64,000 bases of DNA from Eopsaltria australis. Lineage: Eukaryota > Chordata > Aves > Passeriformes > Petroicidae. The DNA lies in NCBI GenBank assembly GCA_034509425.1, contig JAVTVJ010000132.1, positions 310,001-374,000 of the forward strand, read 5' to 3'. Positions 1 through 38,200 of this stretch are shown here, in pieces. The notes under the pieces were generated by a model. The model was not told where the DNA came from, did not search any database, and saw only the letters and a program-made list of their open reading frames with translations. Each line of letters opens with the position of its first letter. Within the stretch, counting starts at the first letter, position 1. The translations under genes and the position numbers were made by a program.

Positions 1-2430
1 GAACAAATGTGAACATCTCTTTCTCAGTCATACAGATCCTCAATGCTACCACTGAGGTCAAGGAACCTCAACCCTGGTGTTTAGAATTAGGCTTCTGGTG
101 CACAACAGATCATCTGGTATATTCAATGCTTATTGTACCTAGGGTTCTTCAAGCCTAAAACTGAATATACCCAACCCCACCTTACTCATTCCTTGTTTTT
201 TTAAAGCCTTTGTCACCTGCAACCACAACTTCAACTCAGAGCATTGGAAAAATCAACCATATCTCCATATCTCAAAACATCCCTTCAAGTACTTAATTCT
301 ACTCACTATTTCATCCTAAAATTATGCTTTAAATTCAATGGTGTAGTAATTGCTTTATCCAATACATCTTCGAACATCAATAGTGTATTTGTGTAGTCGT
401 CCAAAGCTGTCAGGCAGCAAAATGAAAAAGCACCCTAGCACCTACTGCTACAAAAGTATGAAAGTGCAGAGGGATATAAAGATTCCTGCTGAAATCTAGT
501 TTTCTTCCTTTTGTTTTTAATAATACTGCCTTTTCTGTGAAAAGTTTTTATTTATTTGCTTCTTAAAAGTCTTAAAAGCTTCCATTTAACTAATGACTTG
601 ACTTGTAAACTTTGCTTATTTCTAAGTGACAACCTGTAATGTTGCCACCAATAAAACCTAAAGTTAACTCCAGATGGGATTCAACAATGCAAGGGTACCA
701 AAAAAGGGTCAGAAACTCAAAGTATTAAACCACGCCCAGAAATATTACTGTCCTTGTAAGTACAGAGTTGCACAGCCCCACAGCATCATGTACATGTTGG
801 AGTAAAAATGTTTCAAATCCTATGTCACATCTCTTTAATCAAGCCAAATTCCAGTGAGTTGATACCCTCTGAACACCTGACACCTCATGTGGGAACAGAA
901 AGAGCCCAACTTGATGACATGCCACCATCTAAATCTTCCAAAACCCTGATAGAGATTGGCCTGACATGGTGCACAGGCCACATTTATACTTCTGATATTA
1001 AAAACCAAGTTATCACAGTCCCCGAACCGAACGACAAAAGCAGAAAAGCACACTGTCAATTTTGAGAAATAAAATCACAGTTGCACCAGATCACGATTTC
1101 ATTATGTTTTCTCTCTCTTCAACTCAAGGGGTTCAAAGTTTATTCTCTCTATGTAACATCTCCCTCTAAGCTCTTCCTTTCAGTTCTAGAGACTTCCAAA
1201 GCACAAAAGGCAATCACTGCCTTTCAAAGGGTGCTCTGTCAAAGGACACACTTCTCAGCAAGGTGCTGTTGTCTCTCCCAGCCAAAACAGAGCTGATCTT
1301 TCACTTTTTGTTTTGAGCACCCCAGGCAGGCTTTGTTGTACTTTGCCAGGAGCTAATCCCATGAAGGGCCCAGCCCAGTAGCAGGTAATCAAATTATGTG
1401 TCCCCAAAAATCACCACAAACAACACTCTAGGCACAGGCACTTGAGCAGCAGACTCCCAGCCAACATTCCCAACTCGTTTCTGGAAAGGCTAGGCTTGGG
1501 ACAGCTGGGAAGTGGCATCTTAAGGCACTTTGCTCTTCCTTCTGAAAGCACCAGTCAGGAGGCTTTCTAGCGTCAGTTTGCATGAAGAGAATGAGATATA
1601 AAAGCTCATTTCTCATCATCTCACTCTGACCTGAGGTTCAATTATGTGGTAAACTCAAGGTGAAAGGCTCCAAATCCCATTATGCATTCCCTCAGCCATC
1701 TACTGTACAACTGCCCTGAGCTACTATTTTTTTAATTTTGTAATTCTTATGATAATATCGATCACCAAAGTTATTTTGTTTGTACCTTGAAGCACAATGG
1801 CACAGTTTTTGCAAATTTCAGCTAGATCACAAAAATCCAAATTGAGTGAGTAAGCTTTTGCCAGGCTGATTTCTGCCAATTTACCAGAAGTCATTTCAGT
1901 AATATATTATCAGCATAATCCAATTTCATTCTATGTTTCTCTTATCTTTTGCTCTGCCAGCAGTAAATATCTCTAAATTATTAGTACTTGGATAACACAA
2001 AATGGAGCTATACAGAGAGAGGAGAAGAGATGGAAAAGTATTGCTTCTGACTGAAGAGTTACACAAGACAGAGAAGTGAAAGCATATGAGTATGCAGAGA
2101 ATAACTTTCTCTGAATTCTTTACTTATACATAAATAAAAATTCTAGAGGGCCCAAGTCACCATTAGCAAATCTCCAGAAGCAGTCAAGAACAACTCTACA
2201 GATGGACAATGTGAAGGAAACATCCTGCTGCAGGCCAGGAAGTGTGCCTTGTGGGGTCAAGGGAAGATCTTGTGGGGTCAAGAAAAGTGACAGTTGTTGC
2301 TGTATTAAGTTGTCTATACAGGAAAAAATTTGTTGGGAGGCAGCAGTTTTCTAACAGCCAGCAAGGCCACAGCTTTCAAAGTGAGAAACTTCATAGCAAA
2401 TGGGTACCCTGTAGAGGGCCCTTCTCTTAC
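1..2430 (-). other. TEAD4: TEAD4 intron after exon 9 (incomplete)
   Basis: There is no coding similarity to the remaining TEAD4 exons. Two copies of CTTGTGGGGTCAAG (2248-2261 and 2269-2282) lie within 185 bp of the exon 9 donor. Otherwise it is unremarkable AT-rich intron. Confidence 0.7.
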
Positions 2431-27220
<24,790 letters not shown>

Positions 27221-30200
27221 GGTGCCACGCGGAGGAGCAGACTCAGAACCTGCAATGGCAAGCACATCCCGCCAGGCAGTTAGAAACCCTCCTCGCCAGG
27301 AAAAAGGAGATACTAAAGCAGAAAAAGTAAAAAAAAGTCTCACTTAGAAGCAGTTTTACTTCAAGGTGATCTTAAACCATAACTCAACCCCATGTTGGAT
27401 TTTAATTTATGTTGAGAGGAAAACCCTTTCTACAAATCCTGATAAAACAGTCTGCTCCAATCTCTTTGGCTCATTAACTCTGTCACTTCCCAGTTCTCCT
27501 CAGAGGAGTTTTCTTGTGTCTTTACCTGCTTTATTTCTTTCTCCCTGCACTGTCACTATCCAAGTAACTGGTATTTAACTTTCTGAAGCACACATGGAGG
27601 GATTCAGTCTGTGTGAAAGACTATGCAAAATAAAGCAGTGATGAATTATCCAGTCATCACTGAGCACTGGGGTTGAAATTTTCTTAGATACAGTTTCACT
27701 GGATCAGAGTGAGTCCTTGGTGTCGCTTCTAACACTGACATTTCTTCTCAAGGATCAGCTGTGCTTTTAAAAAGCCATTCCTGGAGCCAGACAGTTTAAA
27801 GCAGTGTCTTCCAAATCCCAGCACCATATCCTGGCAGGAGCAGAAGACACCATGAGTACAGGGATGACAGCACCAGGTTGCAGGTCAAGAACCAAGGTGC
27901 TTAGCCTGTTGTTACTGCTCATCTTCGGAACGACCTTGGGCAAATTCCTTCAGTTTCCTCTGCCTCTCTGCCCCCTTACCACTTTCCAGTCTCAGGCTGT
28001 TAAGATTTGCCACTGGACAGGAGCAGACATTGGTTTCTCATTGAACCTAAGCAGGCAGCTGCTAGCTCTTGAAAACTACAATAAATTATAGCCTACTTAT
28101 AAATGTCTACAGGAGAGGCTGAAGCCTTTGAGTGGAGCTGCTGAAAAACTCATTGAGAAATTGACTTCAGACCACACAGACATTTCCAGTCAACCAAGCA
28201 GGAGACAAATAGCTTCTAAATACACAGATCATTCTTCTGCCTTAATCCCAAAGCCGTTTGTTTATCATTTTAATGGTTTTGTTATCTGGGCTACAGAGAA
28301 TGTTCACAAGCCAGCATCTGAGAATCCAGCCAGAGTTTAAAACTTCCCTCTCTATCACCACATTGAGCTGGGTAGCAAGAAAATCAGAGTAAGGACTTTT
28401 TCCCAAGAGCAACAGAATTATCAAATCTGCACTGAACATGAGAGTAAATCTGACATGACAACTCTCTAGCTCAGAAATATCACAGTGAAAATGTGAAGGG
28501 GAACAGAGGAGAAATTTGGGTGTGGTATTTGTGGAAAACTAGCTAGAAAAAAAATATGTGCAGTTGTGCCATGCCCTAGTTGATATAGGGGAAAAACAGT
28601 CCATTCATTCAACCTCAGAACTGCAAGAATTCAAGGCTCATAGCTCCAGAAACTTTTCTGACAAACTTTTTTAAAGTCTTTCTTTAGTTTCTTACCTCTT
28701 TGGATTTCATGTTTTTAAAATGTTCTCCAAGACCATAATGACTAGATTTTTTTTTTAATAAAAGCTGAAATTCTTTAAGGACTTTAACATTTCAAAACCT
28801 GAAATTGTAAAGACTTGACAACACTGGCTGTCAGGTTTTGCTGCTCCTTAATGACTTCAGACAGCAGCAGATACATATTTTACATCTTCAAAACCCACCA
28901 AAAGCTAAGGAAACAAGTAAGATGACACTGTGCCCTTGACTAATTTCAATATAGACAATATAAATTAGGCAAATAATTAGACACAGTGTACTGAGCAGGA
29001 TTTTAACAAATGGTTCACAAAGACATTTAGAAAACCCAGTATATGACTTATTTCCTGTGAGAGCATCTGAAACACACAAATCACTGGAATGGCCCATCAC
29101 TGCCCATCCATCCATTTCAGCACCTACATGAGATTATTTCAATCCTCTTAATCCATGGTATACAGTTTCAGGGCTCTACTGAACATGGAAAGAAATAATA
29201 AAATGGGAGGTGAGAGGGGCAGAAAGGGGAACTCACACTTGGCTTTTTACCACTGGGACAGACATCCCACCCACACTGTGAATGGCACCAAGGCTGCCAG
29301 TGTGATTTTAAGAGACCCTGAAATGAAGAGCAACAGTTGCTTCCCTCACCAAACATTCCCCCTTTAACTGACAGATGCTAATAAAAAAATACATGGGTAT
29401 TGAAGAGGTTGTCCTGCTGGGCAATCAGTATAGAGGAGTAAGCTTTCCACAGTGAGACTCTTGACAGGGAAACAGAAGTGACCTGTTCCAAATCTTCCTT
29501 TCACATTTCCCCAAGCATCCCTAGCCCCTGGAAGCTGTGCAGACCCTCTGTAGTTAACACACATTAAAATCTCCACAAACACAGGGCCCAGGCTGATTTT
29601 AACTTACAGTGACAGGCTGAGAAATGGAGGGATCAGAACGAAACCCAAGGTGTGACAGCAAGTGTATTCATCATACCACCTGCACCAGGAGCTGCAAACC
29701 TCACATGAGCCAGCAGGCTCCACACCAAGTGAAAACATGCTCCAGCTGCTCAACTACAGGACTCCCAAAGCCTCAATCACTGGGAGCTACAGCTCTGCTG
29801 TCAAGCCAAATCCCCTAGCAATGCATACAGGCAATATCATCTCCTAGGGAATGGAGGACCATCATGACCATAAAAAGCATCTGCTTTGAATCCAGTTATT
29901 TTCATCTCCTTAGTGTCCATGCTGACACAGGGGAATACCTAGCAGATGATTTCATCATGGCACACTAAAGTTGAAACTAAATAAATATATCTGAAGCATA
30001 ACTCTCCTCCCCCTGCCACATTCACACCCTGGGAGCTGTTGCCTGATCATTTCATATTTTACAAGCTCTGCATCTGCACTAAGTGCTTTTGGTGACACAG
30101 GAAAATCTGGGTCCATTCTAATCCAAGCTTCAGAATAACTGGGAGAGAAAACATGTCCTATTCAGTGCAGTGTCAACTCTCCAGACTCTGTTCTCCAACC

Positions 30201-32357
30201 CTTAAAGAAAAGTTGTACCAACTTGGGCAGATGTCATTTGTACATTGAGGGAAGTCCACAAAGCAAGAGACAGATTATGTGAACTTTCGCATATATGTGA
30301 ACTGTAAATCAAGAGGTGTGGAACATAATAGGAGTGACAGAAGAAATTATATAAATATTGAAGTGACCAGACAATTTTTTTTTTACGCTTCTTACTTTTT
30401 GTGCCTTGCCCACCAATGCCAGTTCTATCTCAAGCAATAGCTAGGTCAGCAGGAACCAAAAAGTGCTATTGTGGCCAATGCCAACTTTTCTACACCTTGG
30501 GGCCTGATTCTGCTTTCCCTTCTTGGTACTAAAGCTATTCCTGATGTGTGATGAATAATAGGGAACCATACAGACTATAAAATCAAGGATGTTTGGCCAT
30601 CTCCAGCCAAAACCTCTGTAATTACTCAGACTACAGAACACACTAGCAAAAATTTTACTTCCATTTGATAACATCTGAAAAAATTCCATCGACTGAAACA
30701 GTCATGGAAATCCTTATAACTCTAGATCAGTAAGATGCCAAAGGCTTAAAAGGCCTGCAAAGTTTTCTTAAATAATGTTGCTTGACTGGTAAACTCCATG
30801 TGCAGTCCCAGGCAATTCCCTGTGCTCTGAAGCAACAGACAGTAATTCAGGGAGTCCTGGCTGGGTGCTATCTGATCTGTCTCTGCTTTGGCTGAACACT
30901 TTCAAGCCTTCTGTTTCCTGCACTGCTGATCTGAACTCAGTGGTGGCCAAGGTGATCATTCATTAAACTAAGCAAAGCAAACTAAAAAGAAGCTGGGGGC
31001 TAAACCCTGTGGTAAATGACTTAATGTGTATGGCAAATTGGAAAACTAGTAGAGGAATCACTTCAATTCCCATTGAATGAGCAATCTGATGAAAAACACA
31101 GGATTTTTCAGAAGCACAAGAATGTTGAAAGTCTTATTTACAAGAAAAGTTTCAGTAATATTCATTAGTAACTTATTTAGCAAAATACAAATGATTGAGT
31201 TAGCATCTACTTCCCATTTGCTTCTGTCCTCCAGTCAATAGTAACTACATGCATACAGCCTGCTAACTTTAATGGTGATTTGTATTATGAATGTTCTAAT
31301 ATTCCTAAATATTTTAGTATTTGTTTAAATTTTGGTTTTTTTTAAGTTTTGCCTGTGGAAAAGTTTGTAATCACAAATTTTTCTTCTGATGTGGAGGGAG
31401 TTTGATTCTAAAAGCCCTAAACAGACATCCCAGATGTGCTGAGACAATTCCTTTCCCGTCTGAATTCCCTCACCAGACACAGTTCTTAGGAACAGAGCTA
31501 GTCAGAGGATGTTGTCCCGTATTCATAATAGCAAGTTTTGCCAGAGGTCACAGGGCTTGGTGTTTGTTCTCTTGGGAACTCTCTCTCCCTCAGTCTGAAC
31601 TTATGCCCCACTCCTTGGCTTTTGTACTTCTGTGACTGTACCTTACAGTTTTCCTTATTCTGATCCCACTCCTATTTTACTGAGAGATGATTAACTATCT
31701 TTCTTTGTAGGATCCAGTCATGGCTTCTGTCCCACGTTCAAAGACACAAAGGCCACTCAGAGCACATCCACCTCCTCACCACAGTATTTTTATCTTCCTT
31801 CTTAATGTTTACTCTATCCAAATACTGTTTGTTGCTCACTCTTGCTCCCTATTTTTCTTTCTGCCATGACTCATTTCTTAATGAACCACTCACAACGCAA
31901 AACCATGGAGTAAACACAAAAATCTTTCAGCTCCAGCAGCTTTGGTTTAAATGTTCCAATTCTGATAATATCAACACTAACTCTCTTTCCTTTCCCACAT
32001 GGTATCTCATTGCGATTCAGAGATCCTGCAGGGCTAGAGAGCTGCCAAGAGCCCTTCAGCAAGGTCTCATTGACAGGGAGCACATCTTTAAACAGAGTCC
32101 ATAGTCTGACACATCTGCTTTCCAATATTAATCCCTCAGTCATTACTGTTGGTAACAGCTCCGTCTTAAGTGTTTGTGGCAGCTGCTCCACACAAAATCA
32201 TACTTTCCCGAGGATCTGAAAAATTGCAGCCAGCTGCCTCCAGTTGTTCAGCTTTCTTAGAGCTGCTCTGTCCAAGAGACTCCCCCCGCTCACGGCCACC
32301 CCCTTTCCCTGTTGGAATGGAGCACAACACACTCAGCAGAGAGGTCCCCATTCACTC

Positions 32358-32530
32358 ACCCCTCCCAGGCAGGGGCTCTTGCCAGCACAGCCCTGCGGAG
32401 TCTGACAGGCGGTTCCACTCCTGCTCCCGAGCTGGCTGCGCCCGGAGAAAGCCACAGTGCTCTACCGAGAACATCCCTTCACCCTCGGCCTCTGCCACTG
32501 GAACTGCAGGCTTGGAGGCAGGGATTGCTT
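32358..32530 (-). promoter_or_regulatory. CpG-enriched patch with minus-strand donor; possible alternative TEAD4 first exon
   Basis: About nine CpGs fall in roughly 230 bp (32270-32500) in an otherwise CpG-poor intron. A consensus-like minus-strand donor GGAGGG|GTGAGTG ends at 32360. This is compatible with an internal promoter and non-coding first exon splicing to the TTG exon, but no transcript evidence is available and it does not meet classical CpG-island length. Confidence 0.25.
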
Positions 32531-35500
32531 CACCTTACAGGTGCTCCTGGGTGTCATTGAAATGCAAACAAACCCAAACTATTCCGGTATTCACCGCCTT
32601 GGTAACATGAGCCAAATACTGCTACTACAGAGGGTCTGAACCACCACATTTTCATATCTGATCAGCAGCCAGAAAAATTAAAAAAAAAAAAATTAGTTCA
32701 GCTGTAACAGATGATGTCCCGCTTCTCAAGTTATAGAGTTTATTACCTACATAAAACAATAAGAAAACCTGGAAACAGGAGCAACCAGCCACTTACTCTC
32801 ATCTAGAATACCTAACAAATGAACTTACACAACGTAGTGATACAAGGAGATTTGGGTTTAGGGAAGAAACAGTCTGGAATACTAAGAAACGTATTGCTCA
32901 AGGTACAAGATGGAAGATAGGATTCAAACTTACCAGAGGAAGAAGACTGGGAAATTCTATAGGACACTACAAGAATAGCTTAGTTCCTCTGAAAGAGAAA
33001 AATGAGTGCAATCAGTAGATGAGTAGCTCCCAAACGGTGCAACTCAAAGACTGCAGGAAAAACATATTGGAAAGGGAAAAGGCAGAAAAGCAGGTATTCA
33101 ACGATAAATAAGGTTTGTTAAAGCTCGCAAACAAAAGAGGACAAAAATCATGGACATGTTTAGAGGGTCTCTATACAGAAAAAAAAATAAAGATACAACT
33201 GAAGCAAGACCAGCTGGCACTGAACTGTACCTGGGAAGGTAACTGCACTTTCACAGCACCAGACAGCAACCAGTTCCTGAGGCTCCTTAGGAACTGCATT
33301 TCCATCATTAAAGCAACCTGGAGACAGTGGATATGGTTGGGTGCAGTTCACTGAGCCTTTTGCTCAAACACTCCGCAAGAGCTTAGCCAAGCTCTGAGCC
33401 TGGCTGTCATCTCACTTTTTGCCCCGGGCCTCCTGCAATCCTGAGTAATGCTGGCTATTCCCTGTGAATGGCCCCATCCATCCAGGACAGCAGAGCAATG
33501 CTGCATAATCACATGAATAAAACCAGTTAAGGTAAGTGTTACTGGCTGTAGGGGATGTAAAAGCTCTTAACTAGCAGCAGTGCCAGGCAAGAAGGAAAGA
33601 ACTGAGATTTCCCTCTCTGTATTGGGAAAGGTAGTACACTCATTACATCCACGGACTGCATGGTGAGATTTTTGTCTGTGTCTCAACACTGAGTAAGACT
33701 GGTTTATAAAGGAACAAGCACTACTAGCCTCAGATCATATCCAACAGGAGGCTGGGCTCCAGCTGAATGCTTGTCACACTGCCTAACACAAAATCAAGCT
33801 TGGTTTGTTTGCTACACCGAAACTGCCTGCAGCAGCTGCTGTTCAAAAGGCACCTGACTTCCCGAGCAAAGCAAAACAACTCTTAAATCATTGCAGTAGC
33901 TAGCTCTGGCTGAAACAGAGAGAGGATGTAGTGTCCAGCAGAGTGATATAAATCAAAGCAAGGAGAGAGGAGAACTTCTATCAGTGCAGCCCTGGATAAT
34001 GCAGTCAAACAGGATGTGATGAGATAAGGCTGTGTGTGGCCTTGCACACCACCCAATCAGCTGCATTTGAGATAAAGGAAACACAGCACAGAGCCTTGCT
34101 GCCCTAAGGAGGGGAGAAAAAACCCCACAACCCAACAACAAAACCCAAAGGCCAGTTCTGATCCCACTAATCTTGGGGATCAATCCCGAGCAATAGGCAA
34201 CTCATGCCCAGCTCCCACGTACAGGCCACAGCACGAGGCCACCAGCCTGGGACTGACAAAATGACTACTGAGTGATTTATGTCTCAGCTGGGAGAGAAAA
34301 ATGAGCCAGCAAGGGCAGCAGAGATTGACACTGCCAGGTTGTGCTGGGATTGAGCCATGCACTGGGCTGGCCCCAGCTCTCAAAGGAACAGTGGAATTCC
34401 TGGGGAGTCACTGTTATCTCCCATGTGGGAACTGTTCCCAGAGCTCCCATTCTCCCTGACTTTCCAAGACATGTGGCATGTGTTTCACAGCTTCCCAAAC
34501 AGATGAAGGTTGTGGCAGGGTGAAAATGGTTAGTCACCCTCGTGCTAGCAGCAGCAGTCACCAGAGTCATTGTCCCTGGAGCTGGTTAGAAGGCAAGAAA
34601 CCAGGAGTGAGTCAGATAATCACATCCCTTTTCTATCATAGAAGCACTGGTAATGTCAGCTAACACAGGAAAATTGTAACTGTCTCTTTACGTACAGACA
34701 AGTATAGGTATTGACTGACTAAAATGACTTGGGAATTACCAAACCAAGCTAGAGACAGAAATAAATCAAGCTGAGCATTTTCCTAAAAAGTATTATTCAC
34801 TTAATTATTAAAGGATAGGGAATCTTCAATAGCAACCTAAAAAAACCTTGCTCATAAACCCGCTAAAACTCAGGTGTCCTGAAAATCTCACCATCAAGCT
34901 CAAAAGCCTGTTTTACCTATGGAAAAAATTAGAGCATGAAGATGTAAGTGAACCACTCAATGGCAAAATCAGAATAGGGTTAAAATCTAGACAAGAACTT
35001 CAAGGCAAGAAAAGGTTAACTTTAAAATTGATTTGCAGTTGCAAGTGGTAACTTCAGAGGGGCTCATGTTTAACACTGGAAATAGAGTATCTTTTAAGGG
35101 TTTGCTGACAAATAAAACTAAGCTGAGACTCATAATGCCCACTTTATGACATCAAAATCAAATTCTTATTTCCTAATCCTGCCTCCTGCTCATGACATCT
35201 TTCAGTCTCTTGTCTAGGACTCAAAGATAGATGTTCCAGCAAAGCCTCACAACTGGGACATACTGAGCTTCCCATGGCACTCATGGCAGAATCAAACATG
35301 AGCTCAGACAGGAGACAGATGTTTGCAAATCTCATCCGAAGCAGTGAAAATGTTTACCTCCAAAACTATAGTCAGTCTCCACGACAAGAAATAGCTGAAA
35401 TTGGGCTAAGAGACTTACAAAAGAATAGACAGACAGTGATCACACAACCCATGAGTGCAGTCAGATTTCCCTTTCTGTGGTGCTTGCAGGTGGTCTGTGT

Positions 35501-36191
35501 TGTGGGCATGACCTGTCTGGTCAGGACTAAGCCCTCTACTGAAGGCTCAAAACAAATGCAAATCACTAACAGGCAGAACAGGCAGTATATAAAACGGGAG
35601 CAATGCTCAGTGCTCTCTTGACTTTTCCTCCTTCAGTCAACCAATTACACATGTGCTTTGATTTTAGTAGTAGTCAGGCATGAGTTAAAGGGGTTTGATG
35701 CTTGTCATAAGGCAATTCCTCGGTAAAGAACAGCCATGATGAAATTCCTGCATCACAGGAATGAGCCCTAGCCATGGCTACCAACCCAGCTGCTCTCTCC
35801 CGGGGTATTCGGACACCACCCCAGCTCAGGTTTGGAGTACACACTCCATCTGGATCATGCAACAGGCCAACATTCACTGCTTACACATTTGGTTCTTAAG
35901 GCTGACACTGGGGAATGTCAACCTTTCTGTAAAACAGTGTGAAATTTCCTAGCAAACACACCAGACATTTTTGCCAGATTCCAATGCTCCTACCTGTTTG
36001 ATAGACGAGAGAGTAAAGCCACCCTCAACTCAGACCAGTGTAATTCTGAGTTCAGAACTCTTTCCTCTCTCTAAATGTTGCATAAACATGCCATCATCTC
36101 CACCCTGCTGAACACAGAGCAATTGCACAAAAAGCAAATTAAAATTGTGAGAACCTGTAATTACAACCCCAATCCTCAAACAGAAATCAGT

Positions 36192-36220
36192 TAAAAAAAA
36201 AAAAAAAGAAAAAAAAGAAA
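36192..36220. repeat. A-rich tract
   Basis: Long A runs broken by single G residues in TEAD4 intron 1. Confidence 0.85.
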
Positions 36221-37773
36221 TATCAAAACTGAAAAACAAACTTGTCTCCAGATATTACAGGAAAGCATGAACCCTCTGATTTATCTCTCTGCCCTTCCAG
36301 ACCCTTCTCGCCAGGAAGGTCAACAGGTTATATACCTTCTGCTGGATTAATCTACAGGAGAACAAGGGCAGCTAGCCAAGCAAAACTGGATTCTTAAAGG
36401 GACACAGCCAACCACAGACTCTATTCCAGTTTTTAAAGCATATTCCTACAAATAAAACCTGTGACCAAAAGCAGTGGAAAAAGATGCTGCTACTCTATTT
36501 TTCAGTTTGCATACTGGGTGGATAGAAGCAGACATTTACATGTTTCACATGCACAGTTATTTTCTTCTGATCACATAGATCATTCACAAACAAGTGGGGG
36601 CAGAGAAATAAATAGAATTTTATCATTTTATTTTTATAAAGATAATTCAAAGAGCAGTGAGTGTGCTTGGATATAATGTTCTTACACAAACCTGTCTTTT
36701 ACACATTTTTTTTCCCCTAAGCTGACAAGACTTTCAAACCAAAAGACCTGCCTAAGTCCTGCTCGTCTGGTACCAGCGAGCTTTATTTCAATGAGCTAAA
36801 GAGATGTGTGATCAGGTAAAATGAACTTAGGTCACATTAGCAAATCCTCCCTTTCCATTTCAGTATACACCTGTTCCATGTTCTCTTGACATTTCCTCCT
36901 TAGTTAAAGCAGTCCAGGTTACAAGAGATTACACTTTGCCTGGACATCTGTCATTAATGGTTACCAGACTGTTGGAAGAGAGGCACTTTGAGGGCTACAC
37001 TGATTTATTTTCTCTTTGGCAATAGTAAAGCAGATGCTTCAAAGGCTTGCACCCAGGCTCTGAAAGCCACTGGCACTTATGTCTCAGAAATACAGGACCG
37101 TAAAACACCTACCCTTTGGCAACCACGTTCTAAAGAAGGTAAGAATAAGGCAATTATAAACCTACCAGTGAACAGAATAACAGAGCCAGTGACTCAGCCA
37201 GTAGCACCAGGAACTGGAAAACCTGCCCCTCCCTAGCAGGAAAACGTCTAATTCATATGGTGTTAAAAACAAAGGGGAGTGACTGCATCATCTCCAGAGA
37301 AAGGAGGACCCAAGGGGCAGGAACAATAAAACCAAAAACCTACCAAACCCTCCCCCATCCCAAAAAAAACCCCAAGAACTCAAAACACCACCTCCTACCC
37401 CTGAAGAGCTCTTTCTAATAATCTAGTCTCAGATCTTGTAACGAGCTCCATGCATGCCAACTCATGGCTTTTTTACAAGGCTCTACAAAGGAACACACCA
37501 GGCGTTTATTTAACATGGCTGTTGGCAGAAGTTGGAGAGAGAGGAGCATCCGTTACTGCAAATCCTAATAAACTTGATTGCTCCTCAAAGGAAGATAGAA
37601 ATACTGTGAAGGTAGAGAATGAAAAGAGCACAGTGCACAACAAAATGAGTTTAGATTTAAAATAGCGTTTGTTACTCTCTACAGAAATCACAGCTAAAAA
37701 TTACTTCAGATTGGCTTTGGAGAGCACTGATCATATTATTAGAAAATCAACTAGTGGCTTCAAAACCATGCAT

Positions 37774-37812
37774 AATGATATATATGATATATAATACAGG
37801 TATGATATATAA
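37774..37812. repeat. TATATGA-type TA-rich repeat
   Basis: Repeated ATGATATATA units, two of them flanking ATACAGGT. It lies just upstream of the CR1-like fragment. Confidence 0.8.
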
Positions 37813-37839
37813 TGGGACACAAACAGAACCAACAGATAC

Positions 37840-38200
37840 AGAGGGCATCTACTGGGTTGTGCAGGGATCTTTGCTAGTCCAGTTGTCTTTGACATCTTAA
37901 TTAAAGATCTAAGACTGACTCAAGGTAATGTTAATGAAACTTGCGGGTGATACAGAATGAAGTTTACAAACACCAGTGGGTACAAACAACTCAAAGGGTA
38001 CTAGTGTAAAAAAGAAACGAAAGAAGCAAGGGAGGCAAATAGGGCTATGTGGGAAAAGTAATGCAGAGAAAACCCAGAGATAAAATCAAGGAAAAAGCCC
38101 TGCCAGAGGCAAGAGCTAAACACAGGCAAGAGTGAGAATGCTGAACAAATGAGAGAGCTGTCTGCAAAGCAAATGCTTCTGCAAAACGACCAATGTGACT
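37840..38200 (+). mobile_element. Probable highly diverged CR1-like fragment
   Basis: CATCTTAATTAAAGATCTAA followed by AACTTGCGGGTGATACAGAA resembles the CR1 ORF2 stretch with the pattern 'CATC-TTAATGAT-CTGG ... AAGTTTGC-GATGACAC'. The match is patchy and the boundaries are a guess. Confidence 0.4.

Noticed and set aside
1..2430. Search for the remaining TEAD4 C-terminal exons
   Set aside because: No stretch in any minus-strand frame resembles the conserved ADLN...YGVSSQYES exon or the C-terminal ones, so they are taken to lie outside the window.
32170..32610. 146-residue plus-strand open frame in TEAD4 intron 1
   Set aside because: No recognisable domain; it coincides with the CpG-enriched patch, which lowers stop-codon frequency.
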